A DNA stretch of 64,000 nucleotides from Paractinoplanes tereljensis (GCF_016862435.1 NZ_BOMY01000064.1:1-64000); one strand, 5' to 3'; counted from the first letter of the stretch, positions 17,601-26,283 are shown. The notes: a model not told the origin generated them from the sequence alone. Program-made: numbers and translations.

Positions 17601-18710
17601 ATGAAAACCACCGCCGCCGTCAGCACCGGCCCGGCTCAGCCGTTCACGTTCCAGGAGTTGGAGCTCGACGACCCCCGGCCGGACGAGATTCTCGTCCGGG
17701 TCGAGGCGGTCGGCCTGTGTCACACCGATCTCGCCATGAAGGGCATGTTCCCCGACGGCGTCGCCGCCGTCCTCGGACACGAGGGCGCCGGCATCGTCGA
17801 GCGCGTCGGATCGGACGTCACCGACGTACGCCCCGGCGACAAGGTCATCCTGAGCTACGCCTCCTGCGGCGCGTGCGAACGATGCACCGCCGGCCACCCC
17901 GCCTATTGCGTCCGATTCCAGCAGTTGAACGCTTCCGGGGCCCGCGCCGACGGCAGCCCGACCCTCACCGGCCCGGACGGGCCGGTGGTCGGCTCGTTCT
18001 TCGGGCAGTCCAGCTTCGCCCGGTACGCGGTGACCGCACGCCGGAACGCTGTCGTCGTCGACCCCGGTGTCGATCTCACGCTCGCCGCATCGTTCGGCTG
18101 CGGCATCCAGACCGGCGCGGGGGCGGTGGTCAACGTGCTCGAGCCGGGGCCGGACAGTCGCCTGGCCGTCTTCGGGCTGGGCGGGGTCGGCATGGCCGCG
18201 ATCATGGCGGCCGCCAACCTCGACGTCGGGCAGATCATCGGGATCGACCTGTCCGACTCCCGCCGGGCGACCGCGCTGAAGACCGGCGCCACGCACGTCC
18301 TCGACGGCGCGGACCCGGAGCTACTGACCATCTTGCGGGAGCTGACCGGCGGCGGCGCGACCCACGCGTTCGACAGCACCGCCGTCCCCGCGGTGATCCG
18401 CACCGCGGCCCAGGGGCTGACCAGCCTCGGCACGCTGGTCGTCGTCGGCATCGGCCCCGACGTGACCCTCGACGTCGGCGATCTGATGAGCGGCGGCAAG
18501 ACCGTCCGCGGCTGCATCGAGGGCGACGCCGACCCGCAGACCTTCATCCCCCAGCTGGTCGAGTGGCTGCTCAAGGACCGGTTCCCGATGCCGGAGATCG
18601 TCCGGACCTTCCCGTTCTCGGAGATCAACGAGGCGGTCGCCCAAGCCAAGGACGGCTCGGCCATCAAGCCCGTTCTGATCATGGACTCTGGAGCTACGAC
18701 ATGGCACTGA
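17601..18710 (+). CDS. Zinc-dependent alcohol dehydrogenase (aryl/benzyl-alcohol type)
   Basis: 369-residue MDR protein. The catalytic zinc ligands are visible (GLCHTDLA and GHEGAGIVE), with the four structural-zinc cysteines in CGACERCTAGHPAYC and the Rossmann loop GLGGVGMAA. GCGIQTGAGAVVNVL is characteristic of the class III/benzyl alcohol dehydrogenase branch. It likely catalyses NAD-dependent oxidation of a primary alcohol, feeding the aldehyde dehydrogenase. It lies 10 bases after that gene, and its end overlaps the next start by 10 bases. Confidence 0.9.
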   Translation: MKTTAAVSTGPAQPFTFQELELDDPRPDEILVRVEAVGLCHTDLAMKGMFPDGVAAVLGHEGAGIVERVGSDVTDVRPGDKVILSYASCGACERCTAGHPAYCVRFQQLNASGARADGSPTLTGPDGPVVGSFFGQSSFARYAVTARRNAVVVDPGVDLTLAASFGCGIQTGAGAVVNVLEPGPDSRLAVFGLGGVGMAAIMAAANLDVGQIIGIDLSDSRRATALKTGATHVLDGADPELLTILRELTGGGATHAFDSTAVPAVIRTAAQGLTSLGTLVVVGIGPDVTLDVGDLMSGGKTVRGCIEGDADPQTFIPQLVEWLLKDRFPMPEIVRTFPFSEINEAVAQAKDGSAIKPVLIMDSGATTWH

Positions 18711-21064
18711 ACTCCGACGACCTCGACCCGCGCACCCCGATCGTGGTGGGCGTGGGCCAGGCCTCCGAACGCCTCGACACCGAGGGATACCTGCGCCGCT
18801 CGCCGGTCGACCTGGCCGCCGACGCCGCCCGCGAGGCCCTCGCCGACGCCGGGGCGGACCCCGACGCGATCGCTGCCGCGGTCGACACGGTGGCCGGCAC
18901 CCGGCAGTTCGAGAACTCGACCCCGATGGCGCGGGCGCCGCTGGGCCGCTCGGACAACTTCCCGCGCTCGGTCGCCGGCCGGCTCGGCGCCGACCCGAAG
19001 CGGGCCGTGCTGGAGGTCAGCGGCGGGCAGAGTCCGCAGCACCTGGTCAACGAATTCGCCGCGACGATCGCCGGCGGTGGTGCCGAGGTGGTGCTGATCT
19101 TCGGCTCCGAGGCGATCTCCACCATCGAGAACTACGCGAAGGCCGACGACCGGCCCGACTTCACCGAGCACGCCGACGGCGATCTGGAGGACCGCGGCTA
19201 CGGCCTGCGCGGCCTGATGTCGATGCACCTGGCGGCCCACGGCCTCACCGACGCGCCGAGCCAGTACGCCCTGTTCGACAACGCCCGCGGCGCCCGGCTC
19301 AAACTTTCCCGCGAGGAGTACGCCGCCGCGATCGGTGAGCTGTTCGCCCCGTTCACGCGGGTCGCCGCTGCCAACCCGCACTCCGCCGCGCCCACCGAGC
19401 GCAGCGCCGAGGAGCTGGTCACACCGACCGCCGCGAACCGGCCGATCGCCGACCCGTACACCCGGTACGTCGTCGCCCGGGAGAAGGTCAACCAGGGCGC
19501 CGCCGTACTCCTCATGTCGGTCGGCGCGGCTCGCCGGCTCGGCGTGCCGGCCGACCGGTGGGTCTTCCTACCGGGTCACGCCGACCTGCGCGAACGCGAT
19601 CTGATGGAACGCGCCGATCTGTCGGCCGGCCCGGCCTCGGTGACGGCGGCCCGGCACGCCCTCGAGGTGGCCGGGATCGGCTTCGACGAACTCGCGCACA
19701 TCGACCTCTACAGCTGCTTCCCGGCGCCGGTGTTCAACATCGCCGACGCTTTCGGCCTGAAAGCCGACGACCCGCGCGGCCTCACCGTCACCGGCGGACT
19801 GCCGTTCTTCGGCGGGGCCGGTAACAACTACTCGATGCACGCCATCGCCGAGATCGTCCGGCGCGTCCGCCTCTCCAAGGACTACGGGTTCGTCGGCGCC
19901 AACGGCGGCTCGATGAGCAAATACTCCGTCGGCGTCTACACGACCACACCGTCGCCGTGGCGGCCGGACGACAGCGCCGCGCTGCAGGCCGAACTCGACT
20001 CGCGGCCCGCCCCGGTCGAGGCCCGGCAGGCGGATGGATGGGCGACGATTGAGACGTACACCGTCAAGCACAGCCGGGACGGCAAGCGGACCGGCATCGT
20101 GATCGGGCGGCTGGAGGCCGACGGTCGCCGGTTCGTCGCCCGCGGCGACGACGTTCTCGACCTGTTGGGCGGCGGAGAGCCGATCGGCGAGCGGGTGTAC
20201 GTGCGCTCGTTCGGCGCCGGCAATCGGGTCACGACCACCGAGGCCCGGATGGATGAGCTGTTCCCGCCGGAGCCGGCCGTGCTCCGCGACCGCTACGAGC
20301 ACATCCTGATCAAACGGGACGGACACCTGCTCGAGATCACCATCAACCGGCCCGAGGCCCGCAACAGCCTGCACCCGATGGCCAACGACGAGCTCGACCA
20401 CGCCTTCAACGCCTACTTCGCCGACCCCGACCTGTGGGTCGCCATCCTCACCGGCGCCGGGGACAAGGCCTTCTCGGCCGGCAACGACCTCATCTACTCC
20501 GGTTCCGGCAAGCCGATGTGGGTGCCCAAGAACGGTTTTGCCGGCCTGACCGGTCGCCGGAGCATGCCCAAGCCGGTCATCGCCGCGGTCAACGGCTTCG
20601 CCATGGGCGGCGGCTGCGAGATCGCCCTGGCCTGCCACCTGGTCGTCGCCGATGCGACCGCGAAGTTCGCGCTCAGCGAGGTCAAGGTCGGGCTCATCGC
20701 CGGTGCCGGCGGCCTCATCCGGCTGCCCCGCACCGTGCCCGCGAAGCTGGCCAACGAGATGATCCTGACCGGCCGCCGGCTGACCGCCGACGAGGCCCTC
20801 GCGTACGGGCTGGTCAACCGGGTCACCGAAGCCGGCGCCGCGTTGGACGGAGCGCGTGCCCTGGCCTCCGAGATCCTCGACTCATCGCCGACGTCCGTGC
20901 GCATCTCGCTGCAGGTGATGGAGGAGACCCGCGGCATCCCCGACGTCATCGACGCGGTCACCCGACCGAGTGCGGCCGTCGACGATCTGATGACCAGCGA
21001 AGACGCTACCGAGGGACTCGCCGCGTTCGCCCAGAAGCGGAAGCCGCAGTGGCGTAACCGCTGA
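18701..21064 (+). CDS. Thiolase-like protein fused to enoyl-CoA hydratase (crotonase)
   Basis: One 787-residue frame joins two enzymes. Residues 1-525 are an acetyl-CoA acetyltransferase/SCP-x-like thiolase (TPIVVGVGQASERL; HIDLYSCFPAPVFNIA; GGLPFFGGAGNNYSMHAI) with a C-terminal extra domain (GWATIETYTVKHSRDGK). Residues 530-787 are a crotonase (ILIKRDGHLLEITINRPEARNSL; oxyanion segments FSAGNDL and GFAMGGGCEIALACHL). No stop separates them. A GTG at 20279 with GGAG upstream could also start the crotonase alone. The classical thiolase Cys near residue 90 is not evident (LEVSGGQSPQHL), as in SCP-x-like members. Likely late steps: hydration and carbon-carbon cleavage of the acyl-CoA. Confidence 0.85.
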   Translation: MALNSDDLDPRTPIVVGVGQASERLDTEGYLRRSPVDLAADAAREALADAGADPDAIAAAVDTVAGTRQFENSTPMARAPLGRSDNFPRSVAGRLGADPKRAVLEVSGGQSPQHLVNEFAATIAGGGAEVVLIFGSEAISTIENYAKADDRPDFTEHADGDLEDRGYGLRGLMSMHLAAHGLTDAPSQYALFDNARGARLKLSREEYAAAIGELFAPFTRVAAANPHSAAPTERSAEELVTPTAANRPIADPYTRYVVAREKVNQGAAVLLMSVGAARRLGVPADRWVFLPGHADLRERDLMERADLSAGPASVTAARHALEVAGIGFDELAHIDLYSCFPAPVFNIADAFGLKADDPRGLTVTGGLPFFGGAGNNYSMHAIAEIVRRVRLSKDYGFVGANGGSMSKYSVGVYTTTPSPWRPDDSAALQAELDSRPAPVEARQADGWATIETYTVKHSRDGKRTGIVIGRLEADGRRFVARGDDVLDLLGGGEPIGERVYVRSFGAGNRVTTTEARMDELFPPEPAVLRDRYEHILIKRDGHLLEITINRPEARNSLHPMANDELDHAFNAYFADPDLWVAILTGAGDKAFSAGNDLIYSGSGKPMWVPKNGFAGLTGRRSMPKPVIAAVNGFAMGGGCEIALACHLVVADATAKFALSEVKVGLIAGAGGLIRLPRTVPAKLANEMILTGRRLTADEALAYGLVNRVTEAGAALDGARALASEILDSSPTSVRISLQVMEETRGIPDVIDAVTRPSAAVDDLMTSEDATEGLAAFAQKRKPQWRNR

Positions 21065-21084
21065 CCCCGATTGAAAGATGGTTG

Positions 21085-21111
21085 GCCACCTAGCATTCTT
21101 TGTTAGGTGGC
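21085..21111. terminator. Hairpin after the catabolic operon
   Basis: GCCACCTA, an 11-base AT-rich loop, then TAGGTGGC: a perfect 8-bp stem 20 bases after the operon's last stop. A rho-independent terminator without a strong U-tract is one reading. The outer TTGG/CTAA and the TTAGGTGGCTAA form would also suit a MarR-type operator. Confidence 0.5.
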
Positions 21112-21208
21112 TAACGAAGTGACGGATCCGCAGCACGACTCGGCGGGCGCCTGTGCGAAGAGGTAAGCCAGCCGCGAAGGCGCACTCTGAGCGCGGACAA
21201 CTCGTGAC

Positions 21209-22660
21209 TCAGTGCCGGCGGACTGCCCCGGCTACTTGGTCGGTCAGCATGCCGTCGAAGTACACCTGCGCGGTGTGGCCGCCGCTCCGCTTGGCGTAAT
21301 ACATGGCGGTGTCGGCGCGGTGCAACAACGTCGCCGGGTCGACGGCGTCGGGGCCCGCGACTGCGACGCCGATGCTCGCCCGCGCGTGCAGAACCGTGCC
21401 GTCCACCAGCACCGGCTGGTCCAGGCCGGCGAGGATCCGTTCGGCCACCACCACGGCCTCGGCCGGCGTATTCGCCACGGTCAGCACCACGCCGAACTCG
21501 TCGCCACCGAGCCGGCCGGCCAGGTCATCGCCGCGTACGCAACTGTCCAGTACCGCGGCCGTGGCGACCAGGATCGCGTCGCCGTACCGGTGCCCGTACG
21601 CGTCATTGATCTGTTTGAAGCCGTTGAGGTCGATGAAGAGCACCGATGCTCCCGGGCATTCGGCCAGGCCACGCAGGAACGCCGCCCGATTGACGAGACC
21701 GGTCAGGTGGTCGTGGCTGGCCTCGTGCGCCAACTGTTCCTGCATGGCCCGGTGCTCGGTGACGTCGCGAAAGGTGATGACGATGCCCCGGACATCCGGG
21801 TTGCCCAGGAGGTTGCGCATCGACGCCTCCACCCAGCGCCAACCGCCGTCGGCATGGCCGAGGCGCATCTGGAAGCGTTGCTGAACCCCGGGATGGGCGA
21901 TGGTGTCCGCCAACGCGGTGGCGGCTTTCGCGTGGTCCTCCTCGTGTATGCCCACGCCGTACTCGCTGCCCAGATAGAACTCCAGCGGAAATCCGGTGAC
22001 ATGGCGAATCGCCGGGCTCAGATAGGCGAGTCGATGGTCCGGGCCGACCACGGCGATCACGTCGGTCGAATCCTGTACGAGTTCCCGGAAGTGGGCCGCT
22101 ACGCGGCGTACCTCCGCCTCGGCCGACTCACGTTGTTCGGCGGCGCGGCCGAGCAGCCGGATGAACATGGCGGTGAGCATGGCGCCGAGCAGCCCTGCGA
22201 CCTGCGCCGGAACCGGCGGCAGGTAGCAGAAGATCCAGCCGAGTGCGATGCCGGCCTGTCCGGCCGCGATGCAGAGGCAGCTCCACACCAGCATCGTCCG
22301 CCACACCGGGGCTTCCCCGGCGCGGAAGTGCCCGGTGACGACCAGGGCGAAGGCCAGCGGCAGAACTGGGCCCCAGCCGAGCACGTAGATGATCCAGACC
22401 ACCACGAGGATGTGCAGCACGGGACCGAGCGACCGGATGCGCCGCAGTGGTCCGCGCTGCAGCAGGGCCAGCACGGCGGGCTGCTGCAGGGTGCCGAACA
22501 GGACGAACGGCAGCATCGTCAAGATCCACGGAGCGTGCCCGACCAGACCGTGCGGATACAGCACCAGCACCACCGGCAACGCGATGAGCGGCTCGACCGC
22601 GTGCCCGGCGATACTCCGTAGCCGTTGACGAATCCTCGGTTCCGGCCGATCCCCACCCAC
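21209..22660 (-). CDS. Membrane PAS-GGDEF diguanylate cyclase
   Basis: 483 residues. The N-terminal part (20-180) has about five or six hydrophobic helices, a MASE-like membrane sensor. A PAS domain follows (FRELVQDSTDVIAVVGPDHRLAYLSPAI, with PAC segment GIVITFRDVTEH) and then a GGDEF domain with an intact active site (RLGGDEFGVV). RGDD lies exactly five residues before GGDEF, matching the RxxD product-inhibition site. It should make cyclic di-GMP from two GTP. There is no EAL domain. GTG start. Transcribed alone. Confidence 0.9.
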   Translation of the reverse strand: MGGDRPEPRIRQRLRSIAGHAVEPLIALPVVLVLYPHGLVGHAPWILTMLPFVLFGTLQQPAVLALLQRGPLRRIRSLGPVLHILVVVWIIYVLGWGPVLPLAFALVVTGHFRAGEAPVWRTMLVWSCLCIAAGQAGIALGWIFCYLPPVPAQVAGLLGAMLTAMFIRLLGRAAEQRESAEAEVRRVAAHFRELVQDSTDVIAVVGPDHRLAYLSPAIRHVTGFPLEFYLGSEYGVGIHEEDHAKAATALADTIAHPGVQQRFQMRLGHADGGWRWVEASMRNLLGNPDVRGIVITFRDVTEHRAMQEQLAHEASHDHLTGLVNRAAFLRGLAECPGASVLFIDLNGFKQINDAYGHRYGDAILVATAAVLDSCVRGDDLAGRLGGDEFGVVLTVANTPAEAVVVAERILAGLDQPVLVDGTVLHARASIGVAVAGPDAVDPATLLHRADTAMYYAKRSGGHTAQVYFDGMLTDQVAGAVRRH

Positions 22661-22763
22661 AAATACAAGAATCGGCCGGACGGACCCGGGATTGAGGTCT
22701 TGCAGACCCCGCCTCAGCCCGCGGAGATTCCCCCCGACAGCGGCGCCATGATCGCCGGCACGG

Positions 22764-22949
22764 TCAGGATGAGCACGTCAGCGCGCCGGCGCTCTGGCTG
22801 GCGTGTGCGGCCAGAGCGTCGTACTTCTGGTCGCTCACCCCTGTGTCGACCCGGGTGGCCATCGTCACGCGATGGTTCTGGATGTGGTCGGGGTGACCGT
22901 AACCGCCGTTCTGGGGCCGGGCCTTGCCGCGGCACCACACTTGGCTCAA
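22764..22949 (-). pseudogene. Fragment of mycothiol deacetylase (MshB-like, LmbE family)
   Basis: The minus strand reads NGGYGHPDHIQNHRVTMATRV and then KYDALAAHASQSAG. GGYGHPDHIQxHR is the zinc-site signature of MshB, which deacetylates GlcNAc-inositol in mycothiol synthesis. The second piece matches the later AHATQ region, so intervening sequence is deleted. There is no start and no N-terminal AHPDDE box. An intact copy elsewhere is expected, so this is a partial duplicate or relic. The remaining 22661-22763 stretch shows nothing recognisable. Confidence 0.6.
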
Positions 22950-23611
22950 GGGAGAGCGACGTACGGGTGTTCCGCACCCTCTCGCCCGGTGTACACGGTC
23001 CAGTAGTGCTCGGCGATGGTGTCGGGCTGAGTTTCCGGGCCCCCGTGGCCGATCCAGACGCTGAGCGGGATGTGTGCCACGTACACGCCCTGCTCCGCGA
23101 CGGCGGCGTGCAGGCTCAGGGCGTACGTCCGGAGACCGCCGGCGCCGATGGCGATGTTCCCGAAGGCCGGCATCATGCCGGGGTTGGCGGAGGATCCGCC
23201 GGTGGTGAACAGGATCGTTCCCGCGCCGCGCCCGGTCATCGCCGGCAGCACCTGCTGTGCCGCGGCGATGCCGCCGCCGAGGTAGAACTCGAGCTGCGGC
23301 TGGACGGATGCCAGGGTGACCTCGGTGATGGCGACCGGTCGCAGGTCGGCGTTGTCGGGGGCGCTCGGCGAGAAACTGAGCACGTCGATCGGGCCGATCT
23401 GTTCGATCGCCGCGCCAAGAGCGGCGGAGTCGGTGACGTCGGCGGCGAACCCGGCCGCCGTGACGCCGGCTGCCTCCAGTTCCGCGGCGAGGGCGTCGAG
23501 GTTCTTCTGGGTACGCGAGATCAGGCCGACGGCAAAGCCCTCGCGGCCGAAACGTTTGGCGATGGACAGGCCGAGACCGGGACCGGCCCCGACGATGGCG
23601 ATGGTGGGCAT
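22946..23611 (-). CDS. SDR-family oxidoreductase
   Basis: 221 residues. The NAD(P) loop is GAGPGLGLSIAKRFG with RTQKN after beta-2, typical of NADPH-preferring SDRs. The usual catalytic Tyr-x-x-x-Lys is not visible: the corresponding region reads GNIAIGAGGLRTYALSLH, so it may be an atypical SDR with altered chemistry. ATG at 23611 with AGGAG upstream. Last gene of the three-gene unit started at 25532, eight bases after the flavin oxidoreductase. Confidence 0.82.
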   Translation of the reverse strand: MPTIAIVGAGPGLGLSIAKRFGREGFAVGLISRTQKNLDALAAELEAAGVTAAGFAADVTDSAALGAAIEQIGPIDVLSFSPSAPDNADLRPVAITEVTLASVQPQLEFYLGGGIAAAQQVLPAMTGRGAGTILFTTGGSSANPGMMPAFGNIAIGAGGLRTYALSLHAAVAEQGVYVAHIPLSVWIGHGGPETQPDTIAEHYWTVYTGREGAEHPYVALP

Positions 23612-23619
23612 GGTTCTCC

Positions 23620-24603
23620 TCAGTGCTGGCGGACGATCGGGGCGATCTCGGTGGCGTAGCGGTGCAGGGATTCCTCGACCAGCCCGCGGGGCAGGCCGCC
23701 CCAGTCGAACTGGCCGAAGAAGCGGTCGAGGCCGAGCATCTCCTTGGCGTCGAGAATCTTCTCGGCGACCTGGTCGCTGGGGCCGATCATGATGGCCTGG
23801 CCACGGCGGGTGCCGGCGGTGAAGGCGGTCCGGTCGACCAGGAAGCCGCGGCCGCCGGGGGTCTTCGGCCGCAGGTACTCGTGGTAGTAGGGAAAGACGT
23901 CGTCCGGCCCGGCGAAGAAGTGGGTGGAGATGCCGACCCGCAGCTTCTCCGGATGCCCGGCCCGCTCCCCCGCCGCGCGGTAGAGGTCGACGGCCTGCTT
24001 GGCGTGGCTCAGCGGCCCGCCGATGTAGCCCAGCACCATCGGCAGCCCGAGCAGCCCGGCCCGCACCGCACTGGTGGGTGAGCCGCCGACCCCGGCCCAG
24101 ACCGGCAACTCCGCCTGCGCCGCGCGGGGCGCGATGGGCGCGTCGCGCAGCGGCGGCCGGAACTTCCCGGACCAGGTGACGTGGTCGTCGGCGCGCAGCC
24201 GCAGCAGCAGGTCGATCTTCTCGGCGAACAGCGCGTCGTAGTCGTTCATGTCCTCGCCGAACAGCGCGAACGGCTCGGCGAACGCGCTTCGCCCGGCGAT
24301 GATCTCGGCCCGGCCCGAGCTGACCAGGTCGACGGTGGCGAAGTCCTGGTAGACCCGGACCGGATCGAGCACGCTGAGCACGGTGACCGCGCTGGTGAGC
24401 CGGATCCGCTCGGTGCGGGCCGCGATCGCGGCGAGGACCACGGCCGGCGAGGAGACGGCGAACTCGAGGCCGTGATGCTCGCCGAGGGCGAACACGTCGA
24501 GCCCGAGTTTCTCGCCGAGGACGGCGTAGTCGATGGTGTCCGCGATCCTCTGCGCGGCGCTTACCTGATGGAGGTCGCTCAGCGACAGGATGCCGAGTTC
24601 CAT
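23620..24603 (-). CDS. LLM-class flavin-dependent oxidoreductase
   Basis: 327 residues of the luciferase-like monooxygenase fold. Recognisable elements are LGEHHGLEFAVSSPAVVLAAIAARTERIRL, RAEIIAGRSAFAEPFALFG and the later VWAGVGGSPTSAVRAGLLG. Such proteins use FMNH2 or F420H2, and actinobacteria have both; which one cannot be told here. Middle gene of the operon, with an eight-base gap to each neighbour. Confidence 0.88.
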   Translation of the reverse strand: MELGILSLSDLHQVSAAQRIADTIDYAVLGEKLGLDVFALGEHHGLEFAVSSPAVVLAAIAARTERIRLTSAVTVLSVLDPVRVYQDFATVDLVSSGRAEIIAGRSAFAEPFALFGEDMNDYDALFAEKIDLLLRLRADDHVTWSGKFRPPLRDAPIAPRAAQAELPVWAGVGGSPTSAVRAGLLGLPMVLGYIGGPLSHAKQAVDLYRAAGERAGHPEKLRVGISTHFFAGPDDVFPYYHEYLRPKTPGGRGFLVDRTAFTAGTRRGQAIMIGPSDQVAEKILDAKEMLGLDRFFGQFDWGGLPRGLVEESLHRYATEIAPIVRQH

Positions 24604-24611
24604 GGTCTCGC

Positions 24612-25532
24612 TCAGACGAGGGTGATCGCGAGCTTGCCAAGGGTGCCGCCGGCGAAATCACCGAAGGCGGCCGGCACCTCGGCCAGTGGGTAGGTGCGGC
24701 TGACCGGCACGGTGAGCCGGCCGTCCGCGGCGTCGGCGGCGAGCCGATCCAGGGTCTGGGCCGCCGGTGTTGCCATGATCGAGACGGCGGCCGGGTGCTG
24801 GTCGGGGCCGAGGCCGAGGGTGCTGGCCAGGCGGCCCTTCTCGGCGAGCACGCCGGTCAGGGCAGCGCCGTCGCCGGCCAGGTGCAGAACCACGTCCACG
24901 CCGGCCGGTGCCAGCTCCCGCACCTGCGCGGCGAGGTCACCGGTGTGGTCCACGATGCCGGTCGCGCCCAGTTCACGGACCAGGTCGGCCTCCGCGCCGG
25001 GCCGGGCGGTGGCGATGACCCGGGCACCGGCCGCGACGGCGTACTGGATCGCGATCGCGCCCACTCCCCCGGTCGCGCCGCTGACCAGCACGGTCTCGCC
25101 GGCCTGCGGGGCGACCGCGTCGAGGGCGTCGACGGCGGCGGTGCCGGCCAGACCGAGCACGCCGGCCGTGGACACGTCGAGACCGCCGGGGATCGCGGCG
25201 ACGCCGAGGCCGTCACCGACCACCACGTACTCGGAGAAACCGCCGTCGCCGAGGAACGGCTTGGTGACCACGCCGAAGACCCGGTCACCGGCGGCGAACC
25301 GGGTCACGCCCGGGCCGACCGCCTCGACCGTGCCGGCAAAGTCCTTGCCCAGCACGACCGGATAGCGGTGCTCCATCATCCCGGTCAGATAGCCGGCCGC
25401 AACGGCGGTGTCGAACCCGTTCAGCGACGACGCCTCGACCCGCACCAGCAGCTCACCGGCGCTCGGCGAGGGAGTGGGCAGCTCGGCGAGGGCCGGGCTC
25501 GCGCCCTGTTCGGCAATAACGACGGCACGCAT
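24612..25532 (-). CDS. Quinone oxidoreductase-like MDR protein
   Basis: 306 residues of the zinc-free MDR family: VRVEASSLNGFD, VLGKDFAGTVEAVGPGV and the NADPH loop GATGGVGAIAIQYA. No structural-zinc cysteines. It probably reduces quinones or enones with NADPH. ATG at 25532 with GAGG five bases upstream. First gene of the operon and directly opposite the TetR gene, so it should be derepressed by the TetR ligand. Confidence 0.88.
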   Translation of the reverse strand: MRAVVIAEQGASPALAELPTPSPSAGELLVRVEASSLNGFDTAVAAGYLTGMMEHRYPVVLGKDFAGTVEAVGPGVTRFAAGDRVFGVVTKPFLGDGGFSEYVVVGDGLGVAAIPGGLDVSTAGVLGLAGTAAVDALDAVAPQAGETVLVSGATGGVGAIAIQYAVAAGARVIATARPGAEADLVRELGATGIVDHTGDLAAQVRELAPAGVDVVLHLAGDGAALTGVLAEKGRLASTLGLGPDQHPAAVSIMATPAAQTLDRLAADAADGRLTVPVSRTYPLAEVPAAFGDFAGGTLGKLAITLV

Positions 25533-25551
25533 GGACAACCTCCGGGGCGGG

Positions 25552-25573
25552 AAGTGGACGACATCCTCCACTT
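25552..25573. promoter_or_regulatory. TetR operator 1
   Basis: AAGTGGA-N8-TCCACTT, perfect 7-base arms, starting 20 bases upstream of the quinone oxidoreductase ATG. The same arms and spacing recur in operator 2, which supports a genuine repressor site. Confidence 0.75.
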
Positions 25574-25581
25574 GTTGCGGC

Positions 25582-25629
25582 AACCGTAGCAGACAAGTGG
25601 AGGGCATCGTCCACTTGTCTGCTACGGTT
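25582..25629. promoter_or_regulatory. TetR operator 2: 20-bp perfect inverted repeat with 8-base centre
   Basis: The left arm AACCGTAGCAGACAAGTGGA is repeated exactly as its reverse complement after eight bases. The inner part is again AAGTGGA-N8-TCCACTT, as in operator 1 (centres 43 bases apart). It ends six bases before the TetR ATG, so it can repress both directions. The outer arms contain GTAGCAGAC/GTCTGCTAC, which also resemble mirrored -10 elements (TAGCAG/CTGCTA), suggesting overlapping divergent promoters. Confidence 0.8.
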
Positions 25630-25635
25630 GGCGCC

Positions 25636-26283
25636 ATGACCACCCCGGGCCTGCGCGTCGACGCCGAGCGCAACCGGCAGCGCATCGTGGCCGCGGCCCG
25701 GGAGGCCTTCGCCGAGTGCGGCCTCGACGTGCCGATGGACGAGGTCGCCCGGCGGGCGGGTGTCGGGGTCGGCACGCTCTACCGCCGCTATCCGACCCGC
25801 GCCGATCTGGTCGCGGCCGCGTTCGAGCAGAAGATGACGGCGTACGCGGAGGCGGCCCGCGACGCGCTCGCCGAGCCCGACCCGTGGCGCGGCTTCTGCG
25901 ACTACGTCGAACGCGTGTGCGCGATGCAGGCCGAGGACCGCGGCTTCACCACCGTGCTGACCCTGAGTTTTCCCACGGCCAAGCGGTTCGAGGCCGACCG
26001 CGACCGGTCCTTCACCGACTTCGTGGCACTCATCGACCGGGCCAAGGCCGCCGGCCGGCTCCGCGAGGACTTCGTCGCCGAGGACATGGTCATGTTCCTG
26101 ATGGCCAACGCCGGCGTGCTCACCGCCACCGCCGACGCCGCACCGGAGACGTCGCGCCGACTGGTCGCGTACTTCCTGCAGGCCTGCGCCGCGACGGCGG
26201 CCGCACCCCTGCCGGACCCACCCGCGCCGCGCCGGATGTACCGGGCCATGCTCCGCTTCGCCGCGCCCCAGAGCGGGAAGTAA
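25636..26283 (+). CDS. TetR-family repressor
   Basis: 215 residues. N-terminal TetR helix-turn-helix (RQRIVAAAREAFAECGLDVPMDEVARRAGVGVGTLYRRYPTR-type segment) with a helical ligand domain resembling the SbtR/AcrR group. ATG at 25636 is chosen over upstream frames because it begins just after the operator. It faces the quinone oxidoreductase-flavin-SDR operon and is presumably its autoregulated repressor, responding to an electrophile or quinone (inference). Confidence 0.92.
   Translation: MTTPGLRVDAERNRQRIVAAAREAFAECGLDVPMDEVARRAGVGVGTLYRRYPTRADLVAAAFEQKMTAYAEAARDALAEPDPWRGFCDYVERVCAMQAEDRGFTTVLTLSFPTAKRFEADRDRSFTDFVALIDRAKAAGRLREDFVAEDMVMFLMANAGVLTATADAAPETSRRLVAYFLQACAATAAAPLPDPPAPRRMYRAMLRFAAPQSGK

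Noticed and set aside
21119..21166. A possible GTG start after the hairpin (VTDPQHDSAGACAKR), suggestive of a MarR protein
   Set aside because: Only about 15 codons with a poor ribosome site and no helix-turn-helix; too little to call.
22661..22763. Coding remnants beyond the MshB fragment
   Set aside because: Several short frames, none with a recognisable family motif.
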